From Macrolepiota albuminosa (Eukaryota > Basidiomycota > Agaricomycetes > Agaricales > Agaricaceae), in assembly GCA_027475525.1 (NCBI GenBank), contig JAMWFC010000116.1, positions 1,177,826 through 1,241,825 of the forward strand: a stretch of DNA of 64,000 nt, read 5' to 3'. This document shows, in pieces, positions 42,810 to 54,949 of this stretch. Below the pieces are notes generated by a model, which did no database searches, was not told where the DNA came from, and was given only the letters and a program-made list of their open reading frames with translations. A program made the position numbers and the translations under genes. Each line of letters opens with the position of its first letter. Position 1 is the first letter of the stretch.

Positions 42810-44146
42810 CCTGTGTTGACGAACGACGCCGCGCAGATAACATCTTGGATACGTCCATATATTTTCTCTTCTTATTCACTAAATTACTTTACGTTATTCT
42901 TGCGCCGCCGACGCCGCCACTTGTGGTGGCGGCACATTTTATTTTTCTATTTGCTAAGATTTGCTCAAACCTTATTTTCCTTGCAGTAATTTGCAAGGCC
43001 CAACACGACACCTCAGTTGTTCTCTACACGCCGTTGAGACCTCTGAGGATATTGATATCTCTGTTGTATCTATTTGTTGGACGTCTGTCTCAGCGCATAC
43101 ATTCAGTCACGTGAAGTAGACACATCTGTCGATTCCCCAATTCCAGCCTCAGTTGTTTACCTCCACGTAGGCACGACACTGAGGCTGTAAGTACATTATT
43201 ATTCCCTCATATGTGGCTTACTTATGTTTATCTCGTTTACAAAGTGACTTAACGTATCATTATAGGTATAAAAATATAGTTGTTTACCTCCACGTAGGCA
43301 CGACACTGAGACTTGACTTAACATATCATTATAGGTTCGGGTCTACAAGCTTGAACTTCGGAAGGCTCGTAGAGGGGTATAAACGATAATGATTTCAATT
43401 CTAGGTAAGGAAAAGTCAAGACGGTTATGCACGCACCCCAACTCGGTTTATTGGCAAACATTTTTCTTGTTAAGAGGTAATAACCTTGCCATGCAATGCA
43501 TCACGTACGATTTGACTGCTCAATCTTGAGAGAAACTCTCACCATGCCCGGTGTGGCATCGTGTATGACAAGCTGGAAAATTAGTAACAACCAGAGACAG
43601 TGTTAATGGACGCGCTGCCATAATTGAGCGTAAAGTCACATTTGGGAAACATTGTGTCATGGCCTGTCATCTGGGGTTCAGGATATGCGTGGGTGTGCGT
43701 GCAGCGTGTGAGACAGACCTTTGGTATCGAGAAATGATTTCCAGACCTGTAGAGACACGGGTTAGCCAGTTCGCTGTTCTGGTGGATGGTGCCACCTGCG
43801 AGTGAAGCGCAGACACGCAGAGGCGGACATGGTGGGGTGATTTCCACCTCCTTCTAGAATCAGTATCTGATCCAGAAAACAGACAGATTGGTTGTTGTCT
43901 CGAGCCGAGGTCAGATGATTCGGACGCCGCTCAGCCAGAAGATGGAATCAAATTGGACGATCCTCTCGGCACTTCATCCTGTCGTTTAGACATTTCCACG
44001 TCCAAGTTAATGCTTCACGTACTCTTTATCTTCCAGCTTCACATGACATCCAGATGTTTAGATAGTTAACCAACGGGTATGGGACAACAAGTGTCACTGT
44101 TCAAGTTATTTTTCCCTGAGCAACCGACGTTCCTTCATCTAACACC
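42810..44146. other. Intergenic with a 33-base direct repeat
   Basis: AGTTGTTTACCTCCACGTAG and the following 13 bases occur at 43151 and again at 43278. ACTTAAC followed by a TATCATTATAGG block occurs near 43250 and 43315. No gene is supported. Confidence 0.5.
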
Positions 44147-46354
44147 ATGCGCATTGAAGAAGGCTTTCAGCAGGTCCCTATCTCATCTCTAAATCCATCG
44201 TGTGCTTAGCCTCGTTTCTCTCAGGTTCCTTTCACGGAGGAAAACCCTTACACCTCTGATTCAGTACTCCCACCATTACTTAGACGGACCCTACCACCAA
44301 GGTGCGAGTATATCCATCGTTTGTGCGACGCAACTCATCTGAGATTATTGGTGTAGTGTATTTCGAGAGATCGAGCCGTATCTCGAACGTCTCGGCTCAG
44401 ATGTGCTCACAAGTTGCGTCAATGCACTCTAGGAACAAGATTTACCTGACTATTATTATTCAGTTGTCCGTGCAATGGGCAGTGGTAACCGCGTTGCACC
44501 TCCAAGGCTAACTAAGTACGACCAATGGGGTCGCCGGATAGACGAACTTGAAACGAGCCAGGGCTGGCAGGACCTTAAAGCCTTCAGTCAGAAGGAAGGT
44601 ATTCCGGGCATTTTCTATGAACGCCGATACAAGGAACATAGTCGAACCTATGGCTTTGCGAAGATAGTGATGATGGTGGGCGATTCGTATGAGGTATGGC
44701 CAGCAGAGCACGTCGCGTATATCGTTTCTAATCTTTGTGAAAAGGTCTTCTGTCCTCTGAGTATGACAGATGGCTCAGCTCGCGTCATAGAGTTGTTGGG
44801 ATCCAAAGAGATGAAAGAAAAGGTATTTCCACGGCTAATCAGGTAATAAATATCCCATTCAATACGTCTTGGCGACATCCTCATGCTATTCTATTTTCAA
44901 GTCGCGATCCTGCTGTCTGTCGCCTTTACCTCTGGACAATTGATGACAGAGGTACGTTTCCATTCTGCATTGGGGAGAGCGAGAGACCAGTATTAAATGG
45001 ACAGCGTCCTGGTGGCTCTGACGTCTCTCAAACTGAGACTGTGGCAACACCAGTCGGACGAACCATCCCCTTTGGCCAAACATATACCCTCAATGGCTTC
45101 AAGTGGTTCTCAACCGACAGCCACATTTCCGTCGCTCTCGCGCGAACAGGATCGATTGAAGATGGCTCCAAAGGCCTCTCACTCTTCCTCGTCCCTCTCC
45201 GTCTTCCCTTCATCCGAAGCCCCTCTGACCCGATTCCTCCTTCCACTAGCAACAAAATCTTCGTGCACCGTCTCGAGAACAAGATCGGCACACACGCCCT
45301 CCCTACCGCAGAACTCTCCCTCGAATGCACCGAAGCATACCTCATCGGCAACGTCAACCAAGGTGTCAAAAAACATCTCATCATCGCTCAACATCACTCG
45401 TCTCTGGTCTGCGACCGGCTCTGTCGGTGCTCTGCGCAAGTGTCTCTCCATTGCCACCGCCTACGCCAAAGTGCGTACCATTGATGGCGGCACGCGTCTT
45501 CTTCAGGATGCTCCGCTACACGTCTCTCAGCTGGCGGGGATCAACCTCTTGTATCGTGCCCTCATGCATCTGACATTCGGTGTGATCAAGCTGATGGGCA
45601 AGTCAGAGTGCGACGTCGCGGACAAGTGGGAGTTGAAAAGGCTGAGGATGCTTACGCCGACAGTGAAGGCGTTTGCGGCGGAGAAAGCGTCTGCGGGGAT
45701 GGAAGACGCGATGTCTGCACTCGGAGGAGCAGGTTATATGGAGGAGAATGGGTTTGGTCGAGCGATTAGGGATTCGTTGGTAGAAAAGTACGCTGATCTG
45801 CTTATGTGCATCCAATATCTTACTCGTGTCATTCTGGTAAGAATTTGGGAAGGAACAACCACGGTGTTGGCTTTGGACCTCGCTCGAGTCGCTCAAGATC
45901 CTGCAACAACAGAAGCCTTTATTTCTGTAGGTTCCCATCGTCTATATCCTATCCTCCAGCTGAAACTTTCCATAAGTGGGCACAAGGTGTCGTGTCATCG
46001 TGTCCCTCAGACCTCCGAAAACAGCTACAAGAACCCCTGGATATTCTGCACGGCGCCCTCGAGGAATTGGGAGCTTCCCTCCAGAAACCGATCGCTCCTC
46101 TTGTCCAACGACCTGCAATTATGCTCACCGGATATGTGGCTTCGGCGGTGTTCCTTTTGGAGCATGCGATATGGGCTCATGTCAGTGGGGAGAGCAGTCG
46201 CGAGACTGATATAGACGTTGTCGGACGATGGATAGTGGAAGGTGGCATGATAGCTATTGTCGAGGATGTCAAGAGAGCAAAGGGAGATGGTGACAAGCGG
46301 ACAAAATCTGATTTGGCGGTTGTCTTTGGGCGGGGGGAGAGGTCGAAGTTGTAA
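44147..46354 (+). pseudogene. Acyl-CoA dehydrogenase (AidB/ACAD-like) with two frame disruptions
   Basis: The start MRIEEGFQQ, then VPFTEENPYTSDSVLPPLLR, is that of a fungal acyl-CoA dehydrogenase family. It continues EGIPGIFYERRYKEHSRTYG, VFCPLSMTDGSARVIELLG, RPGGSDVSQTETVATPVG, FKWFSTDSHISVALARTG, NKIGTHALPTAELSLECTEA, MEDAMSALGGAGYMEENGFG and IWEGTTTVLALDLARVAQDP. These cover the FAD/acyl-CoA-binding middle domain and the C-terminal helical domain. Several short introns fit. Two breaks do not. A TGTC tandem duplication at 44914-44921 shifts the frame before the conserved AFTSGQLMTE. A run of six A at 45368-45373 shifts it again before NITRLWSATGSVGAL, where five would keep frame. The enzymes oxidise acyl-CoA thioesters using FAD. 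As sequenced the gene is broken; errors or a null allele are possible. Confidence 0.75.
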
Positions 46355-48301
46355 GTAGCTGGATGGTTTTCATATTGTCTTGATTATTACAATGTCATTC
46401 GGAGACTGGAGATAGATCAAGGTCCCTCATTGTGTATACTGACTGTTGGTCTACACGAAAGACTCGAGAATAGTGCCGGATGGCTTGATTGGCGTGTGCA
46501 ATTGTACCGAACAGACCAAGGCTGTCAGTGAGGATTGGTCCTCTGTCCAGATATGGAACATGTGGGCGTATCAGAGTCCCTTATCTCTCGGACACGCCTC
46601 TTATAAGGTGTTGAGTCGGATTGGCTTTCAGAAGTTCAAGATAAGCAAGTGAAATCTTCAGTTGGGGTTCGGCACGTTGACCAACCAAAAGGGACGGGAC
46701 CGATAGCGCTTGTAGGTTTTTTGACATGTCTAGTTCTGTCTGAGTAGCGTCAATTCCTCTCCAGAAGTATGTCAGGATAAAGTTTAAATTCGCTTTCAAA
46801 TCACGGCATGACGGATGTTAGGAGTAAATACCACATGACCGCATTGTCTGGATTTGTCGTACTCGTACAGGATAGGGCCATGTCATGGCCACAAATCAGT
46901 AGATCTTGCGTCTTCAGTTCAATAATACTACAGTCACACGTGCAGTAGGTCCCGATGTCTTTTTGATAATCACACGACAAGGATCACATGCATGTTCACC
47001 GAGTACCACTTTCCACATGCATCTACATTCTTTAAGCCTGCATCCCTTCCTAAACACTTCAAGAACATTGTGAGGAATTGCCGCTCGGGAGGAGAGAAGA
47101 TTGTTATTTCAGATATCAAAGGGAAAATAAGGTCATTGCGCGGATCTGATGTGCATAACTTCATGATTCCAGATGAAACACCGCGATAATCGTTGAGTTT
47201 TCTGATGGCATGCAAAATGCTCTGAATTAAGAACCTCGAATTATCCCGTCGTGTGTCCACAAAATAGATACGCGTGTGTAAGGAAGCGAACAAAGTTTTT
47301 CTCGTGACAGAGCTGAGAGCTGATTATTCACAATTTTGGTGGTGAAACTTGCACTAGTAGCAGAACTGGAAAGTGTCTTATATCGGTGTGCAAGAGAATA
47401 ACAATGAGAGACATGCCGAGGAGATTCTTCACGAGTAACACAACAGCACACTGGAAAGAGCCATCTCGATATCGCCGTGTAAAATAGTAACATGAGAGGT
47501 AGGCACCGAATGGTTGGAGTAGGGCCAAAATAGACCTGTCGGTGGAGTTTCGCAATGTGCGGATGCGTCCAGAAGATGCAGCAAAGGTAGTCAGACCGTA
47601 GAAGGGTCAATCAAAGAAGGGCCACTGCAGTTACAGCAAAACAAAGACCAGGAAGAAAAGCAGCGAAACGTACATCAAGGTTGTGATACACTCGACGATG
47701 GCATCCATTTCCCAAGCTACCAGTGAGGAGAAACGTCCTGATCCTTCCCCGTCGCAACGGCTGCTTATTTGCATGGATATTGATCGTGACGGCGGCACAA
47801 CCTGTTAAAGGTAGTCAAGGTTTGGTGAGAATGGCATGACAGGCCTGTTGTAGGAGTTTGTAAACTGTCGAGGATGAAAGCTGTAACGATTGTTGAGAAG
47901 ATACCGGCCTACTCGAAGGTATTGTTAACACTCAAGTGCACTTGTCACAAAAATCAACGTGCTATTGAAGTCAACCCGCCTTAAGAGCTTATGTAAGCTT
48001 CCATTAAGCAAAAAATATTTGCTTAAAATTTGCGAGCTGATTTGTGATTCTGACGTATCGTCCTTCTGTTATGCCGAGTTAGCAATTATCTCGATAATAT
48101 AACTCATCAGTGAACCATACCGGAATGCAGGATGTCCGCATATCACCTCGGTTGCCCCAAGCTCCGCATCTGTGAAGCAATGCAACATAACTCGAACATA
48201 ACGGGAAATCTCATGCGTATCCGATCAAGTCGTCTTTAGCATGAGCTTCTATGAGCTTCATTGTTTTTCGGCGCGTTCTTGAGTCTGTACAATCTTGTAC
48301 A
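46355..48301. other. Intergenic, no gene recognised
   Basis: About 1.9 kb between the ACAD-like gene and the MFS gene. Several short open frames on both strands (longest 127 codons at 47227-47610, minus) lack domains and sensible composition. Confidence 0.5.
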
Positions 48302-49802
48302 ATGCAGCTGCCTGTACCTTCATATCGGGCAAATGCTGGAACCCATGAAGATATGCTAGTTATCCCTCCTGAATCTGCACTTCCGGACTCTACGCATGAT
48401 CCAGAGCTTAAGCTCCCAAAACGTGCGTCGCTGGTTATCATGATATCTGCCAATGTACTCCTTCAGGTACGTTTTACATCTTACGGTGCGGATGCAACAT
48501 TGATACATTATAGATATCTTTCTTTGTCATTGTTTCTTCTTCCAACGAGTACGCTCTTCATCTTGGAGGAACATCTACATTCTCTGGCATCGTCATCGGC
48601 GTGCCTACCTTGTTCTCAGGACTTGCTCTCATACCTCTTGCCAAATATGACAAAGGTGTGTTCCCCTTTTTCTAAATCGATCGTATAATTCGTTACAAGA
48701 TTGTCTAGGTGTATATACACTCCCTTTACATGTTGCGTGCTGCGCCTCAATTATAGGACACGTTCTCTATGCACTTGCATACTACGTCAACTTTCTTTAC
48801 CTTATACTTTTGGGCCGTATCATATCTGGGCTGGGCTTCACACAATGGATGTATTGCAAGCGTTATTGTAGCGACCCTCGGATTGTTGGAGTACGTCGGC
48901 GCACAACTCTCGCTTCTTGGCTCGTTATTGGCCAAGGTGTAGGTATGTCGTTGGGTCCGTTCGCAGGAGGACTGTTGTACAAGATTGGATTCGGTGGTCG
49001 AGTTTGGAATGGATTTACAGCCCCTGCTTGGGTGATGGCAGGAGTATGGGTGTTATTTTGGGCCCTCGTATGGTGTTATTATGAGGATATTCCATCAGAC
49101 CAGCGTGCGTTCGAAACCGCATCTGAGCCTTCGACAGGTATTGCACTTCGAGGTGCAACGATAACCCAAGCATCCGATACACAACCGTTTCTTCTTTTTC
49201 GGCTCACTCCACAGCAGCGGGGCGTTATTCTGTGCATGTGTTGGTTCGCCATGACGTGTTTTTTCATCCTTGGTGCCTGGGAGTCCAATATTCCTGTCTT
49301 TGGCGCATATACGCCGCCCTTCAATTGGTCACCCTTCGCTGCAGGAAACTTCCTCGCACTTGGAGGAGCGACAACCTTTCCATTCCTCATCGTCAATCTC
49401 CTGTTGGCGCGACGCACGCAGGATCGTCTGATCCTTGCCCTCGGCACCACACTAGGTCTATGTGGTCTCATCACCTTCCTCGGCCTCATTCGAGCCGGGG
49501 GAAAGGCCTTGAACTATGGGGCAATATACGTGTGCTGGTGGGCTGTTGCTTTGGGCTTCAACCTTGCTAGTACAGTGACAATGAGTACGTTGAGTAAAAA
49601 GCTCCCACCAAAATGGAACGGGAGTACTTCGTTGGCTATACAGTATAGCAATTACACGGGACGGGTGGCAGGTGCAGTATGGGGCGGTAGTGGCGTTGCG
49701 ATAGGAATGCCTAACTATGTTGGGTTGCAGATTGGATTGGTAGGTGTAGGCGCTGCTCTGAGTATGACCCTGTGGAGGAACTTGAAGACAAAGATGGGTT
49801 AA
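48302..49802 (+). CDS. Major facilitator superfamily transporter
   Basis: Exons 48302-48466, 48514-48655 and 48709-49802 keep frame and give 466 residues. The N-terminus is a cytoplasmic tail, followed by about twelve hydrophobic segments beginning ASLVIMISANVLLQISFFVI. The first half contains GIVIGVPTLFSGLALIPL, LILLGRIISGLGFTQWMY, DPRIVGVRRRTTLASWLVIG and GQGVGMSLGPFAGGLLYKIG. The GR-x-x-SG-x-G and G-x-x-x-GP-x-x-GG pieces are MFS motifs. The central loop is hydrophilic (residues about 215-245). The second half includes WESNIPVFG and ends LWRNLKTKMG. The substrate cannot be read from sequence. The protein is short for fungal drug transporters but complete. A start at 48251 is also open; 48302 is preferred because the upstream part adds nothing recognisable. 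Confidence 0.85.
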
Positions 49803-50031
49803 TCCAGACAAATTATTAAACTACTCATGAACTTCTCTTTCCTTTATTGCTGCTCTATGTGCGTTTCTCCAATTCAATAAATTATGGTCGTGACGCACAG
49901 GAGATAAATCTTCAAATCAGTAAGGCTTCTGAAATGACTCGCACATCATCAACTTTCTTAATGTATTAAGCGAACAATGTACACATCTAGAATACGGTCC
50001 TTCCTTCCGACTTACAGGGTATATAACATGG
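49803..50031. other. Short region between convergent genes
   Basis: The MFS gene and the pyridoxal kinase gene converge here. Only 3' untranslated sequence is expected. Confidence 0.6.
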
Positions 50032-51368
50032 TCAATTGTCCCAGAAATCCTCCCATACTGCCATAGGCTTCACATCCACGCCAACACCACGAATCGCCGC
50101 TTGGCCTTGGATAAGTCTCAGCTCCCGGCCGCGCATACGACGGGTTCTGCGTAGAGGTTCCAAATCATCCGCCTCGTCATCCGTTGATAAGCGTTCGTGC
50201 TCTGGTAACGTGATCGCGTGCGCGTGAGTGAGGCGCAGTATGTGGTGCGTTACGGCGAGGGCATGCGCTGCAGCATGTGCGATAGGGCGTTTGAAGGATG
50301 ATTCTAGTGCAGTGTCGTTGTTCGAGGTAACGGGGGGAGGGAAGTGCGCAAGCAGGAGGGCAGAGAAGAGGTCACCGACGCCTGAGAAGTAACCGGGTAT
50401 CAGGGGAACGCTTTGAGCGTATACAATGGGTCTTCCCTGAGCAGATTCTGGAGAAGAAGAAGACGCAATACAAAGTAGCTGCTCTGTATCAGTCGTATTC
50501 TGAATCATTGATGGGAGAGCCAAAGAAAGCCACGGGGTGAGCGGAATGGAAGAAATAACGACATTGGGAACGTGATAATTTTCATGCAGGATGGATAACG
50601 CTTTGCGAAGTGATGGTAGATCTTCCAGTTTGGTATCTGTCAACGTCCTGGCTTCAAATTATTATTCTTGCCACCTAAATCATACTCTTTGAGGACTTAC
50701 TCGACTTCAAACCAGTTAGGAGATATGATGGTAGCGAGCGGAAGCATATCACGATATATGGGTATAACGTCCGCGGCAACATAGAGCTTGCCAGCATCAC
50801 CCATTACGGCTACAAACGGAAACATCCGGTCGGTCACCATACACGATGGGTGTTCAATGGACATACGATCGAGTAGGTATATCAAGCCAGGCCTTTCGTT
50901 CTTCAGTTTACGTGCGAGGTTTGCAACTGCCGATAGACCTTCTGCACCGGGGACGTAACCTTTGTAACGGAATCAAACGCAAAATCATTTTGAGAGGAGA
51001 CAAGACAGACCTGTAAGTAGCCGTGTAGGTATCATCAGCTCATTCCGCTCCATTCCTTCAAAAATGGCATTCAGTTCAGCTGTTGTTGCTTTCGTGCCCA
51101 GAGATCGACCATATCCTTAAGAAGTGGATTCACGTCATTTATAATGAATTGTCTGCAGTGAAGCTCACCTGAATGGTTGGAGAAGTGGACAGTGTTCACG
51201 ACCTTGGAAACCACTCAGTGTGTGACCATGGAATAGCTGTACATGACTACTTACATCCACATCATAGCCAAGGCATTGGAGCGGAAAAACAGCCGCCTTT
51301 CCACCTACATATCCATAGACAACATGAGATTGGATACTCAACACACGCTCTGCAAAAAAGGGTTCCAT
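50032..51368 (-). CDS. Pyridoxal kinase
   Basis: The minus-strand gene has about five introns. The N-terminus [20 protein letters not shown] followed by [18 protein letters not shown] is the pyridoxal kinase opening. The next exon gives [20 protein letters not shown], the substrate-binding NTV-x-FSNH-x-GYG block. After an intron at 50804-50861, [20 protein letters not shown] and [10 protein letters not shown] follow, then [18 protein letters not shown], where [10 protein letters not shown] carries the catalytic aspartate. A roughly 70-residue insertion and Arg-rich segment ([17 protein letters not shown]) precede the end FWDN. The enzyme phosphorylates pyridoxal, pyridoxine and pyridoxamine with ATP in vitamin B6 salvage, in the cytosol. 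The start is the first ATG before the ribokinase-fold strand. The gene looks intact. Confidence 0.92.
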
Positions 51369-51561
51369 AATCGTACTAGCAGAGGAGTTGGAGAAAGCTT
51401 GCCTGGAAAAATTGCTGGCTCCGAGTACTCGCTCAAGTTCTGATAATGATCGCGAGTTACGTAAACGCTCACAAATTTGAAATCAATCATGGTTTTCGAA
51501 AAAAATGAATCATTGACAATTGCAATCCATTTCTACCTATATTAAGGCTACGCGCTAAGGC

Positions 51562-53069
51562 TCACAACCACTTGTATGCTCTTGCGCTCGGCGCTGATGA
51601 CCCTACGCTAGTCGACGAGCCTGTGTTGGTTGAAGACGGCGACGCAGAACTACCGCTGGGGGTCGGGGAAGGGTTGGCGATGCTTGAAGCTACGTCTTGG
51701 GGGTTCGCCGTGCTTGTAGTTGCAGCCGACACAGAAGAAGCGCTAGCACTGGTCGGGGCGGAAGGTGGACTAGAGGCTTGTACGACCTCAACATCAAGAA
51801 CATTAGCGGTTCCAGCAGTAGGCGCAGCTCCATTGATAGTCGAAGCATTAGGTGACGCATTGACGCTTGGTGTGGCGCCATTGTTGGTCACAGTCGAACT
51901 CGTAGCAGCACTAGATGACGTGTTGGCGGTTGGTGCGGCACCACCAGTGGTTGCAGTCGGACTCGCGGACGCACTCGGTGTGGCACCAATGTCCGCCGCA
52001 GAGAGAGATGTCGTAGGACCAGTTGTCACAGTCACCGTTTTCGTCATGGTCGCGACAGAAGAGCCACCATTCGGAGCGTCAGCAGCAACGTCAGCCATGT
52101 CCTCGGCCTTTGCAGACTCAGCAGACTCAGGAGCAAATATGAGATGCACGTTTGCCTGTTTATCTCCGTCTTTTCTCCTAAGAACGCTCTGAGCTCCGTC
52201 AGTCTGGCGCGTGAAAGAAAGCGGTGAAATCTCCCGAGATGTTTCGTTGTAAGCATAGTCTTGCGCCATTCCGCTCTTCCCAGACTCGTCGCAAGGAGAG
52301 ACGTAGAGATTTCTGTTCTCGGATTGCGTCGAATTATACCCCACACACCACATTTTGGTAGGTTCAGATCGGTCGGGCGAAGACATTTGAAGGGTGACAA
52401 CTTTGAGCTCTTGAGTGTCGGAGGAAGTACGTACGAGCTTGAACCTCATTGGATCCTTCTCTGTCGCCTGTACTGGGAGAGACTTCGGATGAGCATCTTT
52501 CTCATCATTCTTCACTGCCAGATAACCCAGACGCTGGTAATCATCGGTCTAGAAAGTTTTGCATTGGTCAAGAAATGAAATGGGAATTCATGTTGACATA
52601 CCACGATGGAGATGAAACCGTCCTGTGACTGCGCCTCTTGTCCTTTAATGTCTCTCGAGTACCTCGAGTACCCATACGGCTGCAAGTGCTTCGAGTTATG
52701 TGATACAGTGTACGAATCTCCGTGCTTTCCTAGAGACCAAGGAGGGGAACGCTGAGAACGCTTCCCCAATGATCCGATACCTAGGTAAAGACAGATCTGT
52801 GGACATTTGTCTTTAGCGCATTCATCATCGCGTTTCATGGCCTTGGCTTGCGTAAAGCGGAATGCCCTCTGGAAGCTCGCGGCGTCGAAGGAACGCTGAA
52901 AACCCGATCAGTGTGCAGAAGCTCATGAATGGATAGGACAAACCGCTGTGTTTGCAATCTCGTCCGCCCGAGGGATAACGGCGGCACCAACAGAAAGAGG
53001 TGAATTCGAGAAAGAGGCGAGGGAGATGAAGGCGGCGAGAACGGCGAAACGGGGGGAGAGGGCAACCAT
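51562..53069 (-). CDS. Secreted Ser/Thr/Ala-rich protein
   Basis: Three minus-strand exons (52944-53069, 52602-52895 and 51562-52548) keep frame and give 468 residues. Residues 1-30 form a signal peptide (MVALSPRFAVLAAFISLASF then SNSPLSVGAA). Residues 31-235 form a compact domain with paired cysteines (CAKDKCPQICLYLGIGSLGK), KHGDSYTVSHNSKHLQPYGY, DGFISIVTDDYQRLGYLAV and KMWCVGYNSTQSENRNLYVS, where a ligand- or lectin-like fold is conceivable. The last roughly 220 residues are low-complexity Ser/Thr/Ala/Pro with repeats of the type GATPSASASPTATTGGAAPT, likely O-glycosylated. There is no hydrophobic GPI tail at the end (SARAYKWL). It is probably secreted or wall-associated. I do not recognise a named family. 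Confidence 0.75.
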
Positions 53070-53985
53070 GATCAACAGTGATAATAAAGAGGTAATATGT
53101 GCGCGGAGTGTGAGTAGTGGACGAAGTCCTTGTGTGGTAGTGTGTGGATAAAGAAAATGTCAAGAGGTTTGAAGTCGAAAAGAGATAATAAAAATGATCA
53201 CCAGGATCAGATGAAGGTAAAAAGAAAGAAAAGAATGGGCGACCGTCTTGAACACAAAGGGTTCTTATAGTAATTCTGGGTATTTGCTTTGCTTTGGCCA
53301 GTAGCGATCGATCGAGTCTTTTGACTTTGGGTCAGCCAACGCGATGGCTTTCCAAGCCTCAGGAGTAGTCGTTGTCAGCCGACATGCATGACACTCACTG
53401 TAGAAGCAGTAGCATAACACCGCCACAAGTGGGTAGTAGTGTACATACATTCCCCAAGTTTACTGTATACTTACTAGGTGATGTACAAAGAAGGTGCTAA
53501 GAACGCAGAGGATGCATTTCGTTTTGACCGCGTTGAACTCGAAAGCGAAGGAGTGGTGACATCATGTGATCGCATTGTCCGTTCCGATAGACCGAAACGT
53601 CCACCAAAGACAGCCAAGTGGGATTATAAAGTGAAAGCTATGTATCAGCAATATTCTCCGGTAATCCGTCTGTCGTCTGACTGACAAGGATAGTCATGGC
53701 AAGGGAGCGATGGAGCAGGAGACATTGCAGCGCAGGATGACCATGTAACAGCAGAGTTTTTAGACGAAGAACAAGCGACTTAGATGTCATAAGCCGAGAA
53801 TATCAACTTTGGATAAGGACGACACGAACAGATGATCTATCGGTGTCAGTTTTCACCTTTAGGTCGCCTCATGGCCAGTTCTGTTAAAGTTGATTTGTCA
53901 GTGTTGTGAAACCAACATTCTTACCATGGATGCCGATCATGGCCGTCTCAACGCTAGGCGGTGTCAACTTCAACCTCGGTCAGTC
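53070..53985. other. Intergenic, possible small gene on the minus strand
   Basis: At 53265-53450 (minus) an open frame ends CHACRLTTTTPEAWKAIALA then DPKSKDSIDRYWPKQSKYPE, which reads like real protein, and a plus-strand frame covers 53478-53684. Neither has a recognised domain or a clear exon structure, so I do not call a gene. Confidence 0.4.
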
Positions 53986-54949
53986 ATGCAATCTCTACGA
54001 TGGGGCCAGAGGACCATCTTGTCAGCATTTAATATCCTCCAGACACGACACAAAACGATTAGTGTCAGCCCTTTCGTTTTCACAATTCTTGCTCTGACTT
54101 CTGTGAAAGGCACTGCAAGCTGCGTTTCGAGACCCCTCGTCACCATTTCACATTCCTCCGGGGACTCAAGGGCCCTCATCACCTGATCCGCCCTCTGAGT
54201 TCGATGTAGAAGACGTAGTGGATCCACTAATTGCAGCCACACAGAAGCTCAAAGAGGCAGGTTTCGACCCGACATCTTTTTGGGAGCAGCGGATCGTTTG
54301 GGGGGATCAGGATGCATTCCAGTGCGTTGTTTTTGTGAAACATACTTTATGTCCTCATGTCTCCTCATCACATAGGCACGTAAACAATACACGGTATAGT
54401 ACGACGTGCTTCTTTCAGCATTCCATGCCTGTAACACGCTCGATATGATCATTAGTACGTTTTTTTGAATCTGTCAGTTTCCAGATTGTATCACGCATAA
54501 TCGCGTCGTTAATATACTCGTATAGAGCCGGATCAAGTGGATGGCGTCCCTTGGACGCGAGCTTGGAGGACAGGCAAAGGCAGATGCAATGATCAAGGGA
54601 CAAGGTGTCTCCCTCATTCTCAAGTCGATAGAGGTCCGATTTCGTAGACCAGTGACATTCCCAGACACCGTACGACCTTTACATCGATACGTGCCATGGT
54701 GAAACTCACAGTTCTGACGTCTTACAGCTCCTTATCGGTTATCGCCCTAAGGACTCCTCGGAAGCAAACATTTACAATGATCCTGCTGTGTTGAATGTCA
54801 CGGCATCCGCTTACTCTATTTCGCAGCAAGCTATCGTTGCAACCTCAAGTGAGGCCTTGGTCTGGTATGACTATGATCGGCTGAAAAAGTGTGTTCCTGG
54901 TGAAGAGGTGCAGTCCGTTATTTCTGGCCGCATGAGAAGTTCGAGCTAG
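53986..54949 (+). CDS. Hotdog-fold acyl-CoA thioesterase-like protein, probably mitochondrial
   Basis: Six exons keep frame (53986-54063, 54110-54321, 54376-54398, 54456-54472, 54526-54669 and 54728-54949) and give 231 residues. Exon 4 is a 17-base microexon. The N-terminus MQSLRWGQRTILSAFNILQT is basic and free of acidic residues, as in mitochondrial presequences. The hotdog core runs FWEQRIVWGDQDAFQHVNNT followed by RYIRFFESSRIKWMASLG, with the D-x-x-x-H-x-NN active-site pattern of the 4-hydroxybenzoyl-CoA thioesterase family. Then come LILKSIEVRFRRPVTFPDT and VWYDYDRLKKCVPGE. Such enzymes hydrolyse acyl-CoA thioesters; the substrate is not readable. The donor of the first intron (GTCAGC) is weak, so the extreme N-terminus is less certain than the rest. 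Confidence 0.85.

Noticed and set aside
43151..43278. A fourth assembly scar, because the spacing is 127 bp (another common k value)
   Set aside because: Only about 33 bases match; the intervening sequence is not repeated, so it is not an exact k-length duplication.
47227..47610. A 127-residue minus-strand protein
   Set aside because: Cys/Ser/His-rich composition without any motif, in an otherwise empty intergenic interval.
51572..52192. A 206-residue protein on the plus strand
   Set aside because: It is the antisense shadow of the Ser/Thr/Ala-rich tail of the secreted protein, and only the minus strand has a signal peptide and spliced exons.
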